NCBI GenBank assembly: GCA_035629935.1
Contig: DASQLQ010000166.1
Coordinates: 1 to 35,699, forward strand
Source of the DNA: DASQLQ01 sp035629935
Lineage (GTDB): Bacteria > Actinomycetota > CADDZG01 > WHSQ01
Reading direction: 5' to 3'
DNA length: 35,699 nucleotides
Shown: positions 24,346 to 32,491 of the stretch, in pieces
Layout of the letters: each line of letters starts with the position of its first letter
Position numbering within the stretch: position 1 is the stretch's first letter
Notes under the pieces: generated by a model
What the model saw: only the letters and a program-made list of their open reading frames with translations
What the model was told of the DNA's origin: nothing
Database searches by the model: none
Program-made: the position numbers and the translations under genes

Positions 24346-26543
24346 CCTTCGTCCTCCGCTGGTTGGCGACGACGCCGGATACCTCGGAGGATGAAGAAGA
24401 ACACCAGGAATCCAAGCGCCCCCAGCGTGATGAAGAGAGCGACCTGATTGAACTCGGTGGACCGAACCGTGATCGACCGGCGATCGATCACATACGAACC
24501 GTCGGGAGTCTCCACGGTGACTTCCAACGGGTAGATACCGCTGGATCGCGCAAGTATGTCGACGGTCAACTGTTGGAACCGCCCGGGCTGGAGGTCCTGT
24601 GGGATGACTCTGTCGATCCGCAAGTCGGTGGACAGGATGTGGATGTTCACGCTCACCGGATAGTCGGCGTCGTTGAAGATCTCGATCGGGATCTGCCCTC
24701 GTTGCGACGTCAGTCGGATCTCGTCGCCACCGCCGATCCTGATCTTCGTCAACTCGGTACGCGTCGCGTTGGCCGTCTCGGTCACATAGCTTTCTGCGCG
24801 CGAGTCGAGCGTGACGCTCTGACTCCATAGCCGGCTTTGCGCCAGCAAAAGGTTCCTGCGGAACTGTTCGGTGAGTGCGGCGGGGGGCCGAACCAGCTCG
24901 AAGCTATCGACCAGTTGCTGCGCTTCAGCGATGTTCGTGAACAGGTCCTCGGGCGGTTCGGTTCTGAGGGGATCGAGAGACGGCAACAGCGTGCGACGGC
25001 CGGTTGACGTGCTCTCCGCGAAAGCCTGATCGGGTGTCAGCGTCTCGAGCCAAGGAGCGTCGCGGAACCCTTTCAACAGTGATTCGTACATGGAGGCATC
25101 CGGGTGCCACAAGGACGGGATCGTGGCCTGGACCACGCGTCCCGCGACTCCGGGGATCTCCTCGCGGATCATCGCCGTTTCGGCGAAGAGCCCTTGTAGG
25201 TCAAGCCGGTCGTCCCCCTCTTGAGCCAGGCGGGCGAACCGATCCTGGATCCCGGCATCTGTTATCAGTCCGGTGACGGGCCCCTCGGAGGTCCTAGCGG
25301 TTACGGAACAGGTGAAGCTCGGCGACGGCGACGGACATCCCGGGAGGGGTGTGTCGACCGGCGCCTCGAACGACTCTTCGGAGAAGAACGCATGAGCGAA
25401 CGACTCGGACCCTGCCTTCAGCCCGGCGATCGTCGCACTGTCCAGCCGACCCGCGGGGGGGAAGAGCCACCGGGCGCTGATCTCGGTGTCAAGGGTTTCA
25501 CTGAGGACGTTCCGGGCCTCACGCAGCTGCGGCGAGATGCCCTGTTCCAAGTCGAGTGCCGCCTCGATCGTCGGTAGATCGGGAAAGGAGTAAGGCACGA
25601 GCGAAGGCTGCACCGATGGAAGGCGAAGTAGTTCCCGGATCGCCGACAAGGTTTGTGCCGCCGAACGCGCCCGGGCATCGGTTCGGTTCACCGACCGAGA
25701 TCCATCTTCAGCCGCGCGTTGGTAACCGTTGGCCATGTCGGCCAGCTCCTCGATGAACCGGGGGGTCGGAGCCAGAGAGATGTTGAGGGCTTCGATCACC
25801 TCCGGTTCGCGTTCACGCTCCCGCTTGTCGCGACGCCGGCGATCCTTCCCCCGGTCACGCGGTGGCGGCTGGATCTCATGTGGCACCAACGCTTCCCGCA
25901 TCACATCGATCAACCCCGTCAGCCATCCGGAGCTCGTTATGGCCTCTTCCAAGAGCCACTCACCGGCACCCGTCGGATCGAAAACTCCGTCTGCTCCCCG
26001 GGATGGCATCTCGTTCAGAGGGATGGCGAGTACGACTCCCAGCGGGATGTCGGGTGGCGTCGGGTAATAGATGAGCGGGGTCGTAAGGGTGTCTAGCTCG
26101 ACACCCTGCGCATCGAATAGAGAGACGGTCACGGGATAAACGCCCCCCGACGTTGCTTGCGCGAGTGAGAGCAACTCGTCGACGGGATCGTCGAGCTCGA
26201 TGACCCGAGCATCGCCCGGCGCCAGGACCTGATCCCTGTAGGAGAAGTCCGAGAAGGAGCTCGCGGAGAAACCTGCATCTCCCAGCAGTGCTTCGTGAAG
26301 CGCCGACCGAGAGGAGACCCGTTGATGTCCCTCGACGGAGACGATGAATCCTTCGAGGGGAAGGTCAGATGGGTTGGAGACCCGGAGCTCGAGGTCCAGT
26401 TGCCTCCCCGGTTGATGCCACAGGGGCTGATCGACCAGTCGGATCACACCTCGGGAAGGCTGGGCGGCCGCTTCGCTGGGCCACAAGCCGAACGAGAACA
26501 GCGCGACGAGGACTACGGCGCGCATTCTCATCTGGAGCAGCAT
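24342..26543 (-). CDS. DUF6049 exported membrane-anchored protein
   Basis: About 733 residues from ATG 26543 (TTG 26564, ATG 26531 and ATG 26525 are alternatives; no clear ribosome-binding site decides). A signal peptide (MRMRAVVLVALFSFGLWPSE, cut near AAA) leads to an outer region with beta-sandwich-like parts (LELRVSNPSDLPLEGF near the front, IPIEIFNDADYPVSVNI near the end). A very basic insertion (GKDRRRRDKRERERE) lies about a third of the way in. A C-terminal membrane helix (FITLGALGFLVFFFILRG) ends in a basic tail. It matches the actinobacterial family represented by Rv3909, always next to murJ. Function unknown, presumably in wall assembly. Confidence 0.85.
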   Translation of the reverse strand: MLLQMRMRAVVLVALFSFGLWPSEAAAQPSRGVIRLVDQPLWHQPGRQLDLELRVSNPSDLPLEGFIVSVEGHQRVSSRSALHEALLGDAGFSASSFSDFSYRDQVLAPGDARVIELDDPVDELLSLAQATSGGVYPVTVSLFDAQGVELDTLTTPLIYYPTPPDIPLGVVLAIPLNEMPSRGADGVFDPTGAGEWLLEEAITSSGWLTGLIDVMREALVPHEIQPPPRDRGKDRRRRDKREREREPEVIEALNISLAPTPRFIEELADMANGYQRAAEDGSRSVNRTDARARSAAQTLSAIRELLRLPSVQPSLVPYSFPDLPTIEAALDLEQGISPQLREARNVLSETLDTEISARWLFPPAGRLDSATIAGLKAGSESFAHAFFSEESFEAPVDTPLPGCPSPSPSFTCSVTARTSEGPVTGLITDAGIQDRFARLAQEGDDRLDLQGLFAETAMIREEIPGVAGRVVQATIPSLWHPDASMYESLLKGFRDAPWLETLTPDQAFAESTSTGRRTLLPSLDPLRTEPPEDLFTNIAEAQQLVDSFELVRPPAALTEQFRRNLLLAQSRLWSQSVTLDSRAESYVTETANATRTELTKIRIGGGDEIRLTSQRGQIPIEIFNDADYPVSVNIHILSTDLRIDRVIPQDLQPGRFQQLTVDILARSSGIYPLEVTVETPDGSYVIDRRSITVRSTEFNQVALFITLGALGFLVFFFILRGIRRRRQPAEDEG

Positions 26544-26573
26544 AAGTAACCAAAGCTGCTCCAACAGGGACTG

Positions 26574-26605
26574 AGCCGGAACGCCGATCGGCTAGGCGAT
26601 CGGCG
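26574..26605. repeat. 32-nt pseudoknot/hairpin element, copy 2
   Basis: Plus-strand order: AGCCG (26574-26578), GAA, CGCCGAT (26582-26588), CGGCT (26589-26593), AGGCG, ATCGGCG (26599-26605). The same pairings as copy 1 are possible, with C-to-G and G-to-C changes at 26578, 26589 and 26598 that keep them all. It lies 30 bases upstream of the DUF6049 start and just after the terminator of the KGG gene. Confidence 0.75.
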
Positions 26606-26625
26606 AAAAACAAAACGACGCGGAA

Positions 26626-26651
26626 AGGCCCCCTGCCGTGGCAGAGGGCCT
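26626..26651 (-). terminator. Rho-independent terminator after the KGG stress gene
   Basis: On the minus strand an 11-bp stem (AGGCCCTCTGC with GCAGGGGGCCT, one T-G pair) and a CACG loop are followed by TTTCC and, a little further, TTTTGTTTTT. It begins 17 bases after the KGG stop codon. Confidence 0.75.
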
Positions 26652-26668
26652 AGAAGATCTCTAAGAAG

Positions 26669-26866
26669 TTACTTGGACCCGCCTAGGCGGCCGATCCGCT
26701 GGTAGAACTCAGCGCCATAGCGCTGCTTGGTGGTCTCGCCACCCTTCTTTCCGCCGATCTTGCCGATGCGGCCGAAATGCTCTTCGCCGTAGCGTTCCTT
26801 GGTGGTCTTGCCACCCTTCCGGCCGGCCTCAGCGCGACTCATCTTGTTCTCTGCCTGAGTCTCCAT
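26669..26866 (-). CDS. KGG-repeat general stress protein (GsiB/YciG-like)
   Basis: 65 residues, highly charged and hydrophilic. It contains two KGG modules: GRKGGKTTKERYGEEHFGRI and KKGGETTKQRYGAEFYQRIG, each a Gly-Gly turn followed by a YG-EF/HF segment, ending RLGGSK. Such proteins resemble plant LEA-type and GsiB stress proteins and are typically made under desiccation, osmotic or starvation stress. The ATG at 26866 is chosen because GGGAGG lies six bases upstream; a longer frame to 26926 would run into the promoter. A SigB-type promoter stands upstream and a terminator follows, so it is a single-gene unit. Confidence 0.88.
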   Translation of the reverse strand: METQAENKMSRAEAGRKGGKTTKERYGEEHFGRIGKIGGKKGGETTKQRYGAEFYQRIGRLGGSK

Positions 26867-26911
26867 AGGTCCCTCCCGAACTACTCGGTGTATTTCCCCT
26901 CTAGAGTGGTT

Positions 26912-26936
26912 GTACCCGAGGGTCATCCCACTAAAC
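26912..26936 (-). promoter_or_regulatory. SigB-type general stress promoter of the KGG gene
   Basis: On the minus strand GTTTAG (26931-26936) is followed by 13 bases and GGGTAC (26912-26917). The SigB consensus is GTTTAA-N12-14-GGGTAT, and actinobacterial SigB/SigF-like factors use the same form. The start would be about 38 bases before the ATG. The gene behind it is of a family known to be SigB-controlled in Bacillus. Confidence 0.75.
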
Positions 26937-27047
26937 CAAGCAAGGGGGTCCGGTAAGAAAGGGAGTCAGTCGGCGGCTGCAGAAAAAGTGGTAAAGACAG
27001 ACCTGTTTGTGGCCGACGATTCCATGTAACTTTCCGGAGCGGAGCTT

Positions 27048-28133
27048 ATGGCTATCGATGTGCAGGAATTCCTGCGGTACATGGTGGACAAGAAATCGTC
27101 CGACCTTCATGTGAAGGCCGGCGGTCCGCCCTATGTGCGTATCAACGGCGAGCTCGAGAAGACGGACTTCCCTGCGTTGACGGCCGCCGATTGCGAGATG
27201 GCGGCGATGGACATCATGTCCGACGATCAGGCGACGCGTTTCAAGCTCGGTGGCGAGGTCGACTTCGCGTACGCCGTTGGTGGTCTCGGTCGTTTCCGCG
27301 TCAATGTGTTCCGTCAGCGCGGAAGCGTAGGCATCGCGGTGCGTCGGATCCTTCCGGGTAGCCCGTCGTTCGAAACCTTGGGCCTCCCCCCGAGCGTGAA
27401 GAAGCTCGCAGAAGAGAACCGAGGCCTGCTACTGGTGACCGGCCCCACGTCATCGGGAAAGACGACGACGACCGGCGCCATCATCAATCACATCAACGGC
27501 GAGCGCTCATGTCACATCCTTACGATCGAGGATCCCATCGAGATCTTGCACGCCGACCGAGCCGCGATCGTGAACCAGCGCGAGATCGGGCTGGACACGA
27601 ACACCTTCGCCTCCGCCCTGCGGGCTGCGATGCGCCAGGATCCGGATGTGATCTTCGTTGGTGAGATCAGAGACTCCGACACCGTAAAAGCAGCTCTTCA
27701 AGCTGCGGAGACGGGTCACTTCGTCATCTCGACACTGCACACGACGGATGTGGCCGAGACCGTTAACCGCATCATCGACTTCTTCCCACCGCATCAGCAG
27801 AAGCAGATCCGCGTCAGCCTCGCCGCATCGCTGCGTGGGATCGTTTCCCAACGGTTGTTGCCTCGGAAAGATGGACGGGGCCGCGTTCCGGCGGTCGAGG
27901 TACTCGTGATGAACGGCCGCATCCGCGACCTGATCCTGAATCCGGAGCAGACGCACATGATCATCGACATCGTCGGCGAATCGGCCTTCTACGGGATGCA
28001 GACGTTCGACCAGGCGCTGTTGGGTCTTTACCGGTCCGGCCTGGTGAGTCTCGAGGACGCGATGTCTGCGGCCAGCAACCAGCACGACTTCCAGCTTGCG
28101 CTTCGACAAGAGGGCTTGCAGCCGGTTTCTTAG
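27048..28133 (+). CDS. pilT: Type IV pilus retraction ATPase PilT
   Basis: 361 residues, typical PilT length. A hexameric ATPase that disassembles type IV pili. The N-terminal SSDLHVKAGGPPYVRINGEL is typical. Then come Walker A GPTSSGKTTTT (132-142), the Asp box LTIEDPIE, Walker B VIFVGEIRD (201-209), and the His box GHFVISTLHTTD (223-234). The C-terminal motif reads GRIRDLILN in place of the usual AIRNLIRE. ATG start with GGAGCGGAG upstream. Divergent from the KGG gene and 63 bases before the CCA enzyme gene. No pilin, PilB or PilC gene is nearby, so the partners must be elsewhere. Confidence 0.93.
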   Translation: MAIDVQEFLRYMVDKKSSDLHVKAGGPPYVRINGELEKTDFPALTAADCEMAAMDIMSDDQATRFKLGGEVDFAYAVGGLGRFRVNVFRQRGSVGIAVRRILPGSPSFETLGLPPSVKKLAEENRGLLLVTGPTSSGKTTTTGAIINHINGERSCHILTIEDPIEILHADRAAIVNQREIGLDTNTFASALRAAMRQDPDVIFVGEIRDSDTVKAALQAAETGHFVISTLHTTDVAETVNRIIDFFPPHQQKQIRVSLAASLRGIVSQRLLPRKDGRGRVPAVEVLVMNGRIRDLILNPEQTHMIIDIVGESAFYGMQTFDQALLGLYRSGLVSLEDAMSAASNQHDFQLALRQEGLQPVS

Positions 28134-28196
28134 AGTCTCATCGGACGCGCGGCAGCTCGGCCGGCGCGCCGGATAGGGCGGCCCTGCCCCGTTACG

Positions 28197-29639
28197 GTGG
28201 CAGTGATGGAAAGACTCTCCCTCACGGATCTGCTCGCGCCCTCTTCTCCCGCGATGGAGCTCGCCGGCGCTTTCACCGACGCGGGGAACGACCTGTACCT
28301 CGTGGGGGGGCCCGTTAGGGACGCGTGGCTCAAGCGTCCGCACGAGGATCTCGATTTCGCTACCGACGCAACGCCCGAGGAAACGCAGAAGATCGTGAAG
28401 CCGCTGGCGCGGGCGGTTTGGCTCCAAGGCGTCGATTACGGAACGGTGGGGGCCGAGATCGCCGGGATCCGGATGGAGATCACGACTTTTCGGACCGAGA
28501 CCTACCAGCCTGGTTCGAGGCATCCCAAGGTCGATTTCGCGACCGATATCGAAACCGATCTGTCGCGCCGTGACTTCACGATCAACGCTATGGCGATCCG
28601 GTTGCCGGACGGAAAGGCGATCGACCCATTCGGAGGGGCCAAGGACCTCGCCGCCGGGGTCATCCGCACCCCCCTCGACCCAGAGATCTCGTTCAGCGAC
28701 GACCCATTAAGGATGCTTCGTGCTTTCCGGTTCCAATCCCAGCTGGGCCTGAAGATCGAGGCGTCCGTGCTGTCGGCTATATCCGACCTGCGGGAGAAGA
28801 TCCTGACCGTATCGGCGGAGCGGATCCGGGACGAGTTCTCCAAGCTCGTGTTGGGCGACGGACTCGACAAGGCGTTGCAACAAGCGGACGCGACCGGGAT
28901 AACGGATCTCTTCCTGCCGGAGCTCTCGGGGCTCAAGCTGGAGCAGGATCCGGTGCACAAGCACAAGGACGTCTTCCATCACACCCTGGCCGTAGCGATG
29001 CGCACGCGCTCGGATCTGGATCTGCGCCTCGCTGCCCTACTGCACGACATCGGCAAGCCGAAGACCAGAAAGATCGAAGCCGAGGGTGTCACGTTCCACC
29101 ACCACGAGATCGAGGGGGCGCGGATGGCCGGCGAACGTCTGCGTGAACTTCGGTATCCCAATCAGACCGTCCTCACCGTGGTCGACCTCATCCGGTTGCA
29201 CCACCGGTTCCACACCTACCGGCTGGGATGGTCGGACTCCGCGGTCCGGCGATACGTGCGCGACGCGGGCGGGCTACTGGGTCTCTTGAACGAGTTGGTC
29301 CGGGCCGATTGCACGACACGCAACCCGGCTAAGGCGAAGAAACTTCAGGCGCGGATGGATGAGCTTGAAGAACGCATCGCGGACCTAGCGTCGCGGGAAG
29401 AGCTTCAGTCACTGAGGCCTGAGTTGGATGGGGTCCAGATCATGGCGTTCTTGGGCGTCGAACCCGGTCCGGTCATCGGCGAGGCGTACGAGTTCCTGCT
29501 CGAGCTTCGGCTGGAGGAAGGAGTCCTGGGAACCGAGACGGTCTACGAACGGCTCGACTCGTGGGCGCGCGAACGAGGCGTCACTCCTGTGGGTGAGAAG
29601 GTGCCGCCCAAACCAAAGAAGCGATCGGAGGGCGATTGA
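28197..29639 (+). CDS. cca: CCA tRNA nucleotidyltransferase with HD domain
   Basis: 480 residues (GTG start; ATG at 28206 is also possible). A class II nucleotidyltransferase that adds or repairs the 3' CCA of tRNA. Nucleotide-binding GGPVRDAWL is followed by the metal-binding pair in EDLDFAT (Asp51, Asp53), then RRDFTINAMA, and DPLRMLRAFRFQSQLG. An HD phosphohydrolase domain begins at LLHDIGKP (about residue 280) with HHHEIEGARM. This layout is the actinobacterial PcnA/CCA type, which in Mycobacterium (Rv3907c) lies near the murJ block. Its stop overlaps the start of the methyltransferase (TTGA). Confidence 0.93.
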   Translation: MAVMERLSLTDLLAPSSPAMELAGAFTDAGNDLYLVGGPVRDAWLKRPHEDLDFATDATPEETQKIVKPLARAVWLQGVDYGTVGAEIAGIRMEITTFRTETYQPGSRHPKVDFATDIETDLSRRDFTINAMAIRLPDGKAIDPFGGAKDLAAGVIRTPLDPEISFSDDPLRMLRAFRFQSQLGLKIEASVLSAISDLREKILTVSAERIRDEFSKLVLGDGLDKALQQADATGITDLFLPELSGLKLEQDPVHKHKDVFHHTLAVAMRTRSDLDLRLAALLHDIGKPKTRKIEAEGVTFHHHEIEGARMAGERLRELRYPNQTVLTVVDLIRLHHRFHTYRLGWSDSAVRRYVRDAGGLLGLLNELVRADCTTRNPAKAKKLQARMDELEERIADLASREELQSLRPELDGVQIMAFLGVEPGPVIGEAYEFLLELRLEEGVLGTETVYERLDSWARERGVTPVGEKVPPKPKKRSEGD

Positions 29640-30370
29640 AGCAGCACCCCGGCACTCCGTACTTCGCCGCCGTCGGTGACGCGCTCGGTGAGAACTACCT
29701 TCGTTACAGCTTCACCAAGGGGACGGAACAAGAAGTCGCCTTCCTCGTCGACGCGCTCAACCTCGATAGCGGTGCCCGGGTGCTGGACGTGGGTTGCGGA
29801 GCCGGCCGTCACGCAGTCGGGTTGGCCGAGGCCGGACTCTCGGTCACCGGGATCGATGTTTCTCCCGGGCTGTTGGCGGTGGCGCGCGACAAGACAGCCG
29901 AGTCCGGCGTGAGCGTTTCTCTGTTCGAGATGGATGCGCGAGAGATGCCGTTCCACGAAGAATTCGATGCGGCCATCTCGATCTGCCAAGGCGCTTTCGG
30001 ATTGATGGGCGGCGACGATCCGGTCGTGTTGCGAAAGATCGCAGAAGCGGTACGCCCCGAGGGGAAGGTGCTTCTCACCGCATTCAGCGCGCTATTCGAA
30101 GCCGGCCATCCGCGGCCCGAGGCCGACTTCGATCCGGACGCGGGCGTGGTGCACGAGGCAACCACGATCAAGACTCGAGACGGTGAGGACCGAACCGTAG
30201 ATCTGTGGACGAATGTCTATACGCCGCGCGAGCTGCGGTTGATGGCCATCGGAGTCGGACTGATCCCGGAGGAGATCTGGGCGGTCGAGCCGGGGGCTTT
30301 CGCTCGCCGGCCACCAGACCTGGAGCACCCCGAGTTCATGCTTCTTGCGCGGAGGCCGCAGTGGCCCTGA
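29636..30370 (+). CDS. Class I SAM-dependent methyltransferase
   Basis: 244 residues. The SAM-binding motif VLDVGCGAGRHAVGLAEAG is at about 49-67, followed by VTGIDVSPGLLAVAR, the acidic FEMDAREMPF, and AAISICQGAFGLMGG in the motif IV position. The C-terminal half (160-244) is beta-rich and has no name. Substrate unknown. The TTG start overlaps the stop of the CCA gene, so the two are coupled. Its last 35 bases overlap the end of the MFS gene on the other strand. Confidence 0.85.
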   Translation: MKQHPGTPYFAAVGDALGENYLRYSFTKGTEQEVAFLVDALNLDSGARVLDVGCGAGRHAVGLAEAGLSVTGIDVSPGLLAVARDKTAESGVSVSLFEMDAREMPFHEEFDAAISICQGAFGLMGGDDPVVLRKIAEAVRPEGKVLLTAFSALFEAGHPRPEADFDPDAGVVHEATTIKTRDGEDRTVDLWTNVYTPRELRLMAIGVGLIPEEIWAVEPGAFARRPPDLEHPEFMLLARRPQWP

Positions 30371-31628
30371 GCTCGATGCCTGCATGCGCCATCGCGAACC
30401 CCAATCCGACGGCAAGGACCAGAGACACACAGCCCGCCACGATCAGGGTCGGTCGCAGTGGGAATGAATCGGTTAGCACCATCAGGATCCCGGCCGCGAC
30501 GCTGGCGAGATTGAAAAGGATGTCGTAGAGAGCGAAGGCCCTTCCTCTCAACTCGTCCGGCAGCGCCTCCTGAACCTGGGCGTCCACGGCGACCTTCGTT
30601 ACGAAGCCTCCGTAACCACCCAGGAACGTGAGCACCATGAGTGCCCAGAAGTTCTCGACGCCCCCCAGCGCGACGATCCCCAGCCCCGATACCGAGAAGC
30701 CGAGCAGGATCAATCCCCCCTTATCGAAGCGCCGCCCTGCGAGTGGAGCGGTGACTGCTCCGACGAAAGCACCGACGCCGGCCGCTCCCAAAGCGAGCGC
30801 CGAGGTCGACAACCGCGCGAACTCTCCGGGGTGGCCGGGGTACTCATCCTTGATAACGAGGATCGCTGCGATGAAGACGAACATTCCGATAGTGCGCACG
30901 AGGAAGATGCCGATCAAAGCGACGCGGGCGCGGACTGCGTTCCAGATCGCGACGATCCCTTCGGTGAGCTCGGCGGTGATGCGCGTGACGGCCGCGCCGA
31001 AGTTCTCCGCGCGCGCGTGTGGGTGTGAGAAGGGCCCGCTCAGGTTCTTGACCACACGCGCGGCGCCGAAATAGAAGGTGCCCGCCAGGAGGAACGAGGG
31101 CGTATCGCCGAGCCCATTCGAGGCGAACAGCCCGATCGCTCCACCTACTAGAGCCGCGATCATGCCTCCACCCGACGAGATGGAGTTGCCCCGGATCAGG
31201 TGATGTTCGTGGAGCAATGTGGGAAGCAAGGCCCCTTTGGTCGTCAGGAACAACCGGCCGAGACTAAGCAACAGCAGCATGGATGCATACAGAGCGGTGT
31301 CGCCGGGGAGCACGCCTCTCCAGAGGGGCAAGGTGACGAGGAGGATCCCGCGAGCGATGTTCGACCACTGCATCACGGAACGCCGCGCCCACCGATCGAC
31401 GAATACACCCAGGAACGGGGAGAAAAGTGAATAGGGCAGAAGCGTGAGCCCGAACAGATACAGGATCCGCATAGGGGTACCCGCGCTCAGCGGCTCGAGG
31501 ACCAGGAGGTTCGCGAATGTGGCCTGGGCGAACCCGTCGGCTGCCTGCGCGATGAACTGACTGAACAGAAGGATGCGGAAATCGGGCTCGGTTAAGAGCT
31601 CACCCACATGAGCGCGCTGGGCTTTCAA
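30336..31628 (-). CDS. MFS transporter (MFS_3/EntS-like)
   Basis: 430 residues with about 12 hydrophobic segments. The cytoplasmic loop 2-3 motif FLGVFVDRWARRSVM is a typical MFS motif A, and the half-way repeat AGRRFDKGGLILLG is the second one. The subfamily resembles efflux proteins of the enterobactin-exporter or MFS_3 type; the cargo is unknown. The TTG at 31628 overlaps the stop of the upstream membrane protein (TTGA). Converges with the methyltransferase gene. Confidence 0.87.
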   Translation of the reverse strand: MKAQRAHVGELLTEPDFRILLFSQFIAQAADGFAQATFANLLVLEPLSAGTPMRILYLFGLTLLPYSLFSPFLGVFVDRWARRSVMQWSNIARGILLVTLPLWRGVLPGDTALYASMLLLLSLGRLFLTTKGALLPTLLHEHHLIRGNSISSGGGMIAALVGGAIGLFASNGLGDTPSFLLAGTFYFGAARVVKNLSGPFSHPHARAENFGAAVTRITAELTEGIVAIWNAVRARVALIGIFLVRTIGMFVFIAAILVIKDEYPGHPGEFARLSTSALALGAAGVGAFVGAVTAPLAGRRFDKGGLILLGFSVSGLGIVALGGVENFWALMVLTFLGGYGGFVTKVAVDAQVQEALPDELRGRAFALYDILFNLASVAAGILMVLTDSFPLRPTLIVAGCVSLVLAVGLGFAMAHAGIELRATAASAQEA

Positions 31629-32447
31629 GACGCTTCGGTAGCTAGGGCCGCCACGTCGCTCTCTGCAGCTTCTCCGTATCCACGCAGATAGAAAGCTGCG
31701 GTTGCGCCCTTCATCAGTAGATTGAAAGCGGTTACCCCTGCTCCGATCGCGATATTCGTGTAGCTCGTTCGAAGCAAGAGCACGAGAGCGAAAGAGGGGA
31801 TGAGGACGTAAAGGAGCGATGTCGGGAACTGTTCGCGGATGACTCGCCGGTTGATCCGGAGCGCTTCGACGGGTCTCGACGTAGTAAAGGCAAGGGCCGG
31901 AGTCGCGAACGTCAGTAAGAGATCCATCACGACGTAGGTCAGGGCGATAACACCGAAGACGACGGGGTCCGCATAGACATCGGCGAAGGTGTCGGGATTC
32001 GTACCAACGGTCCCGTTCTTAGTGGCCGCGAATGTGATCTCGGACAATACTTTGGAGATAAGAACGGCCGCTGCCGGGATCGCCAATGGAAGAACGATGA
32101 TGGCGAGTAAGAGGAAACGACCGAAGAAGAACCACCCCAAGGTCCAGATCTCTCCCAGCCGCAGTCGGGACTTCCACCAGATCTGTCGGTACCAGATGCG
32201 CTCCGCGCCCACGTACCCGACTTGGAACAAAGCGATCGGGAGAAGCAACACGGCCGTGGTGGTTCCAGCCGTGGCGCCTACCAGGTTGGGAAGCAGCTGG
32301 ATCAGAAAGAGCGACAGGCTCAGGACTGGAAGGCGTGGGTCGCTCCGCCAAGCGCGTGCCGCTTGTCCTAGGTCGGCTGTGAAAGTCGCCCACGGCCCGC
32401 TCTTTGATCCGCCTTCTATCGGAGCCCCCTCATCCCTTCTTGGTCAT
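31625..32447 (-). CDS. Polytopic membrane protein of unknown function; frame break near the start
   Basis: At least 208 residues from the GTG at 32251, with about four to five membrane helices (for example FFFGRFLLLAIIVLPLAIP and VFGVIALTYVVMDLLLTFA). The same frame continues upstream with a sensible sequence (GPWATFTADLGQAARAWRSD, then LSLSLFLIQLLPNLVG) to 32443 but holds no ATG, GTG or TTG there. An ATG at 32445-32447 opens in another frame and stops after five codons. Removing one G from the GGG at 32434-32436 joins them as MTKKDEGAPIEGG. I do not recognise the family. Coupled to the MFS gene. Confidence 0.7.
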
Positions 32448-32450
32448 CTA

Positions 32451-32467
32451 ACTACCCATACGGTAGT
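32451..32467. promoter_or_regulatory. Inverted repeat before the membrane protein gene
   Basis: A perfect 6-bp inverted repeat, ACTACC (32451-32456) and GGTAGT (32462-32467), with a 5-base centre. It ends four bases before the ATG at 32447 and about 25 bases past the end of ino1. The form is like a TetR-family operator. It could also be an RNA hairpin that masks the start. Confidence 0.45.
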
Positions 32468-32491
32468 CAAATGATCAAAGAAAACCTGGAG

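Noticed and set aside
26937..27047. Cyclic-di-GMP riboswitch before pilT
   Set aside because: The conserved riboswitch core sequences are not present; only a normal ribosome-binding site was found.
28145..28190. GC-rich nested hairpin between pilT and cca as terminator
   Set aside because: Stems such as GGCAG/CTGCC and GGCC/GGCC can form, but there is no T-run after them; GC-rich DNA makes such folds common.
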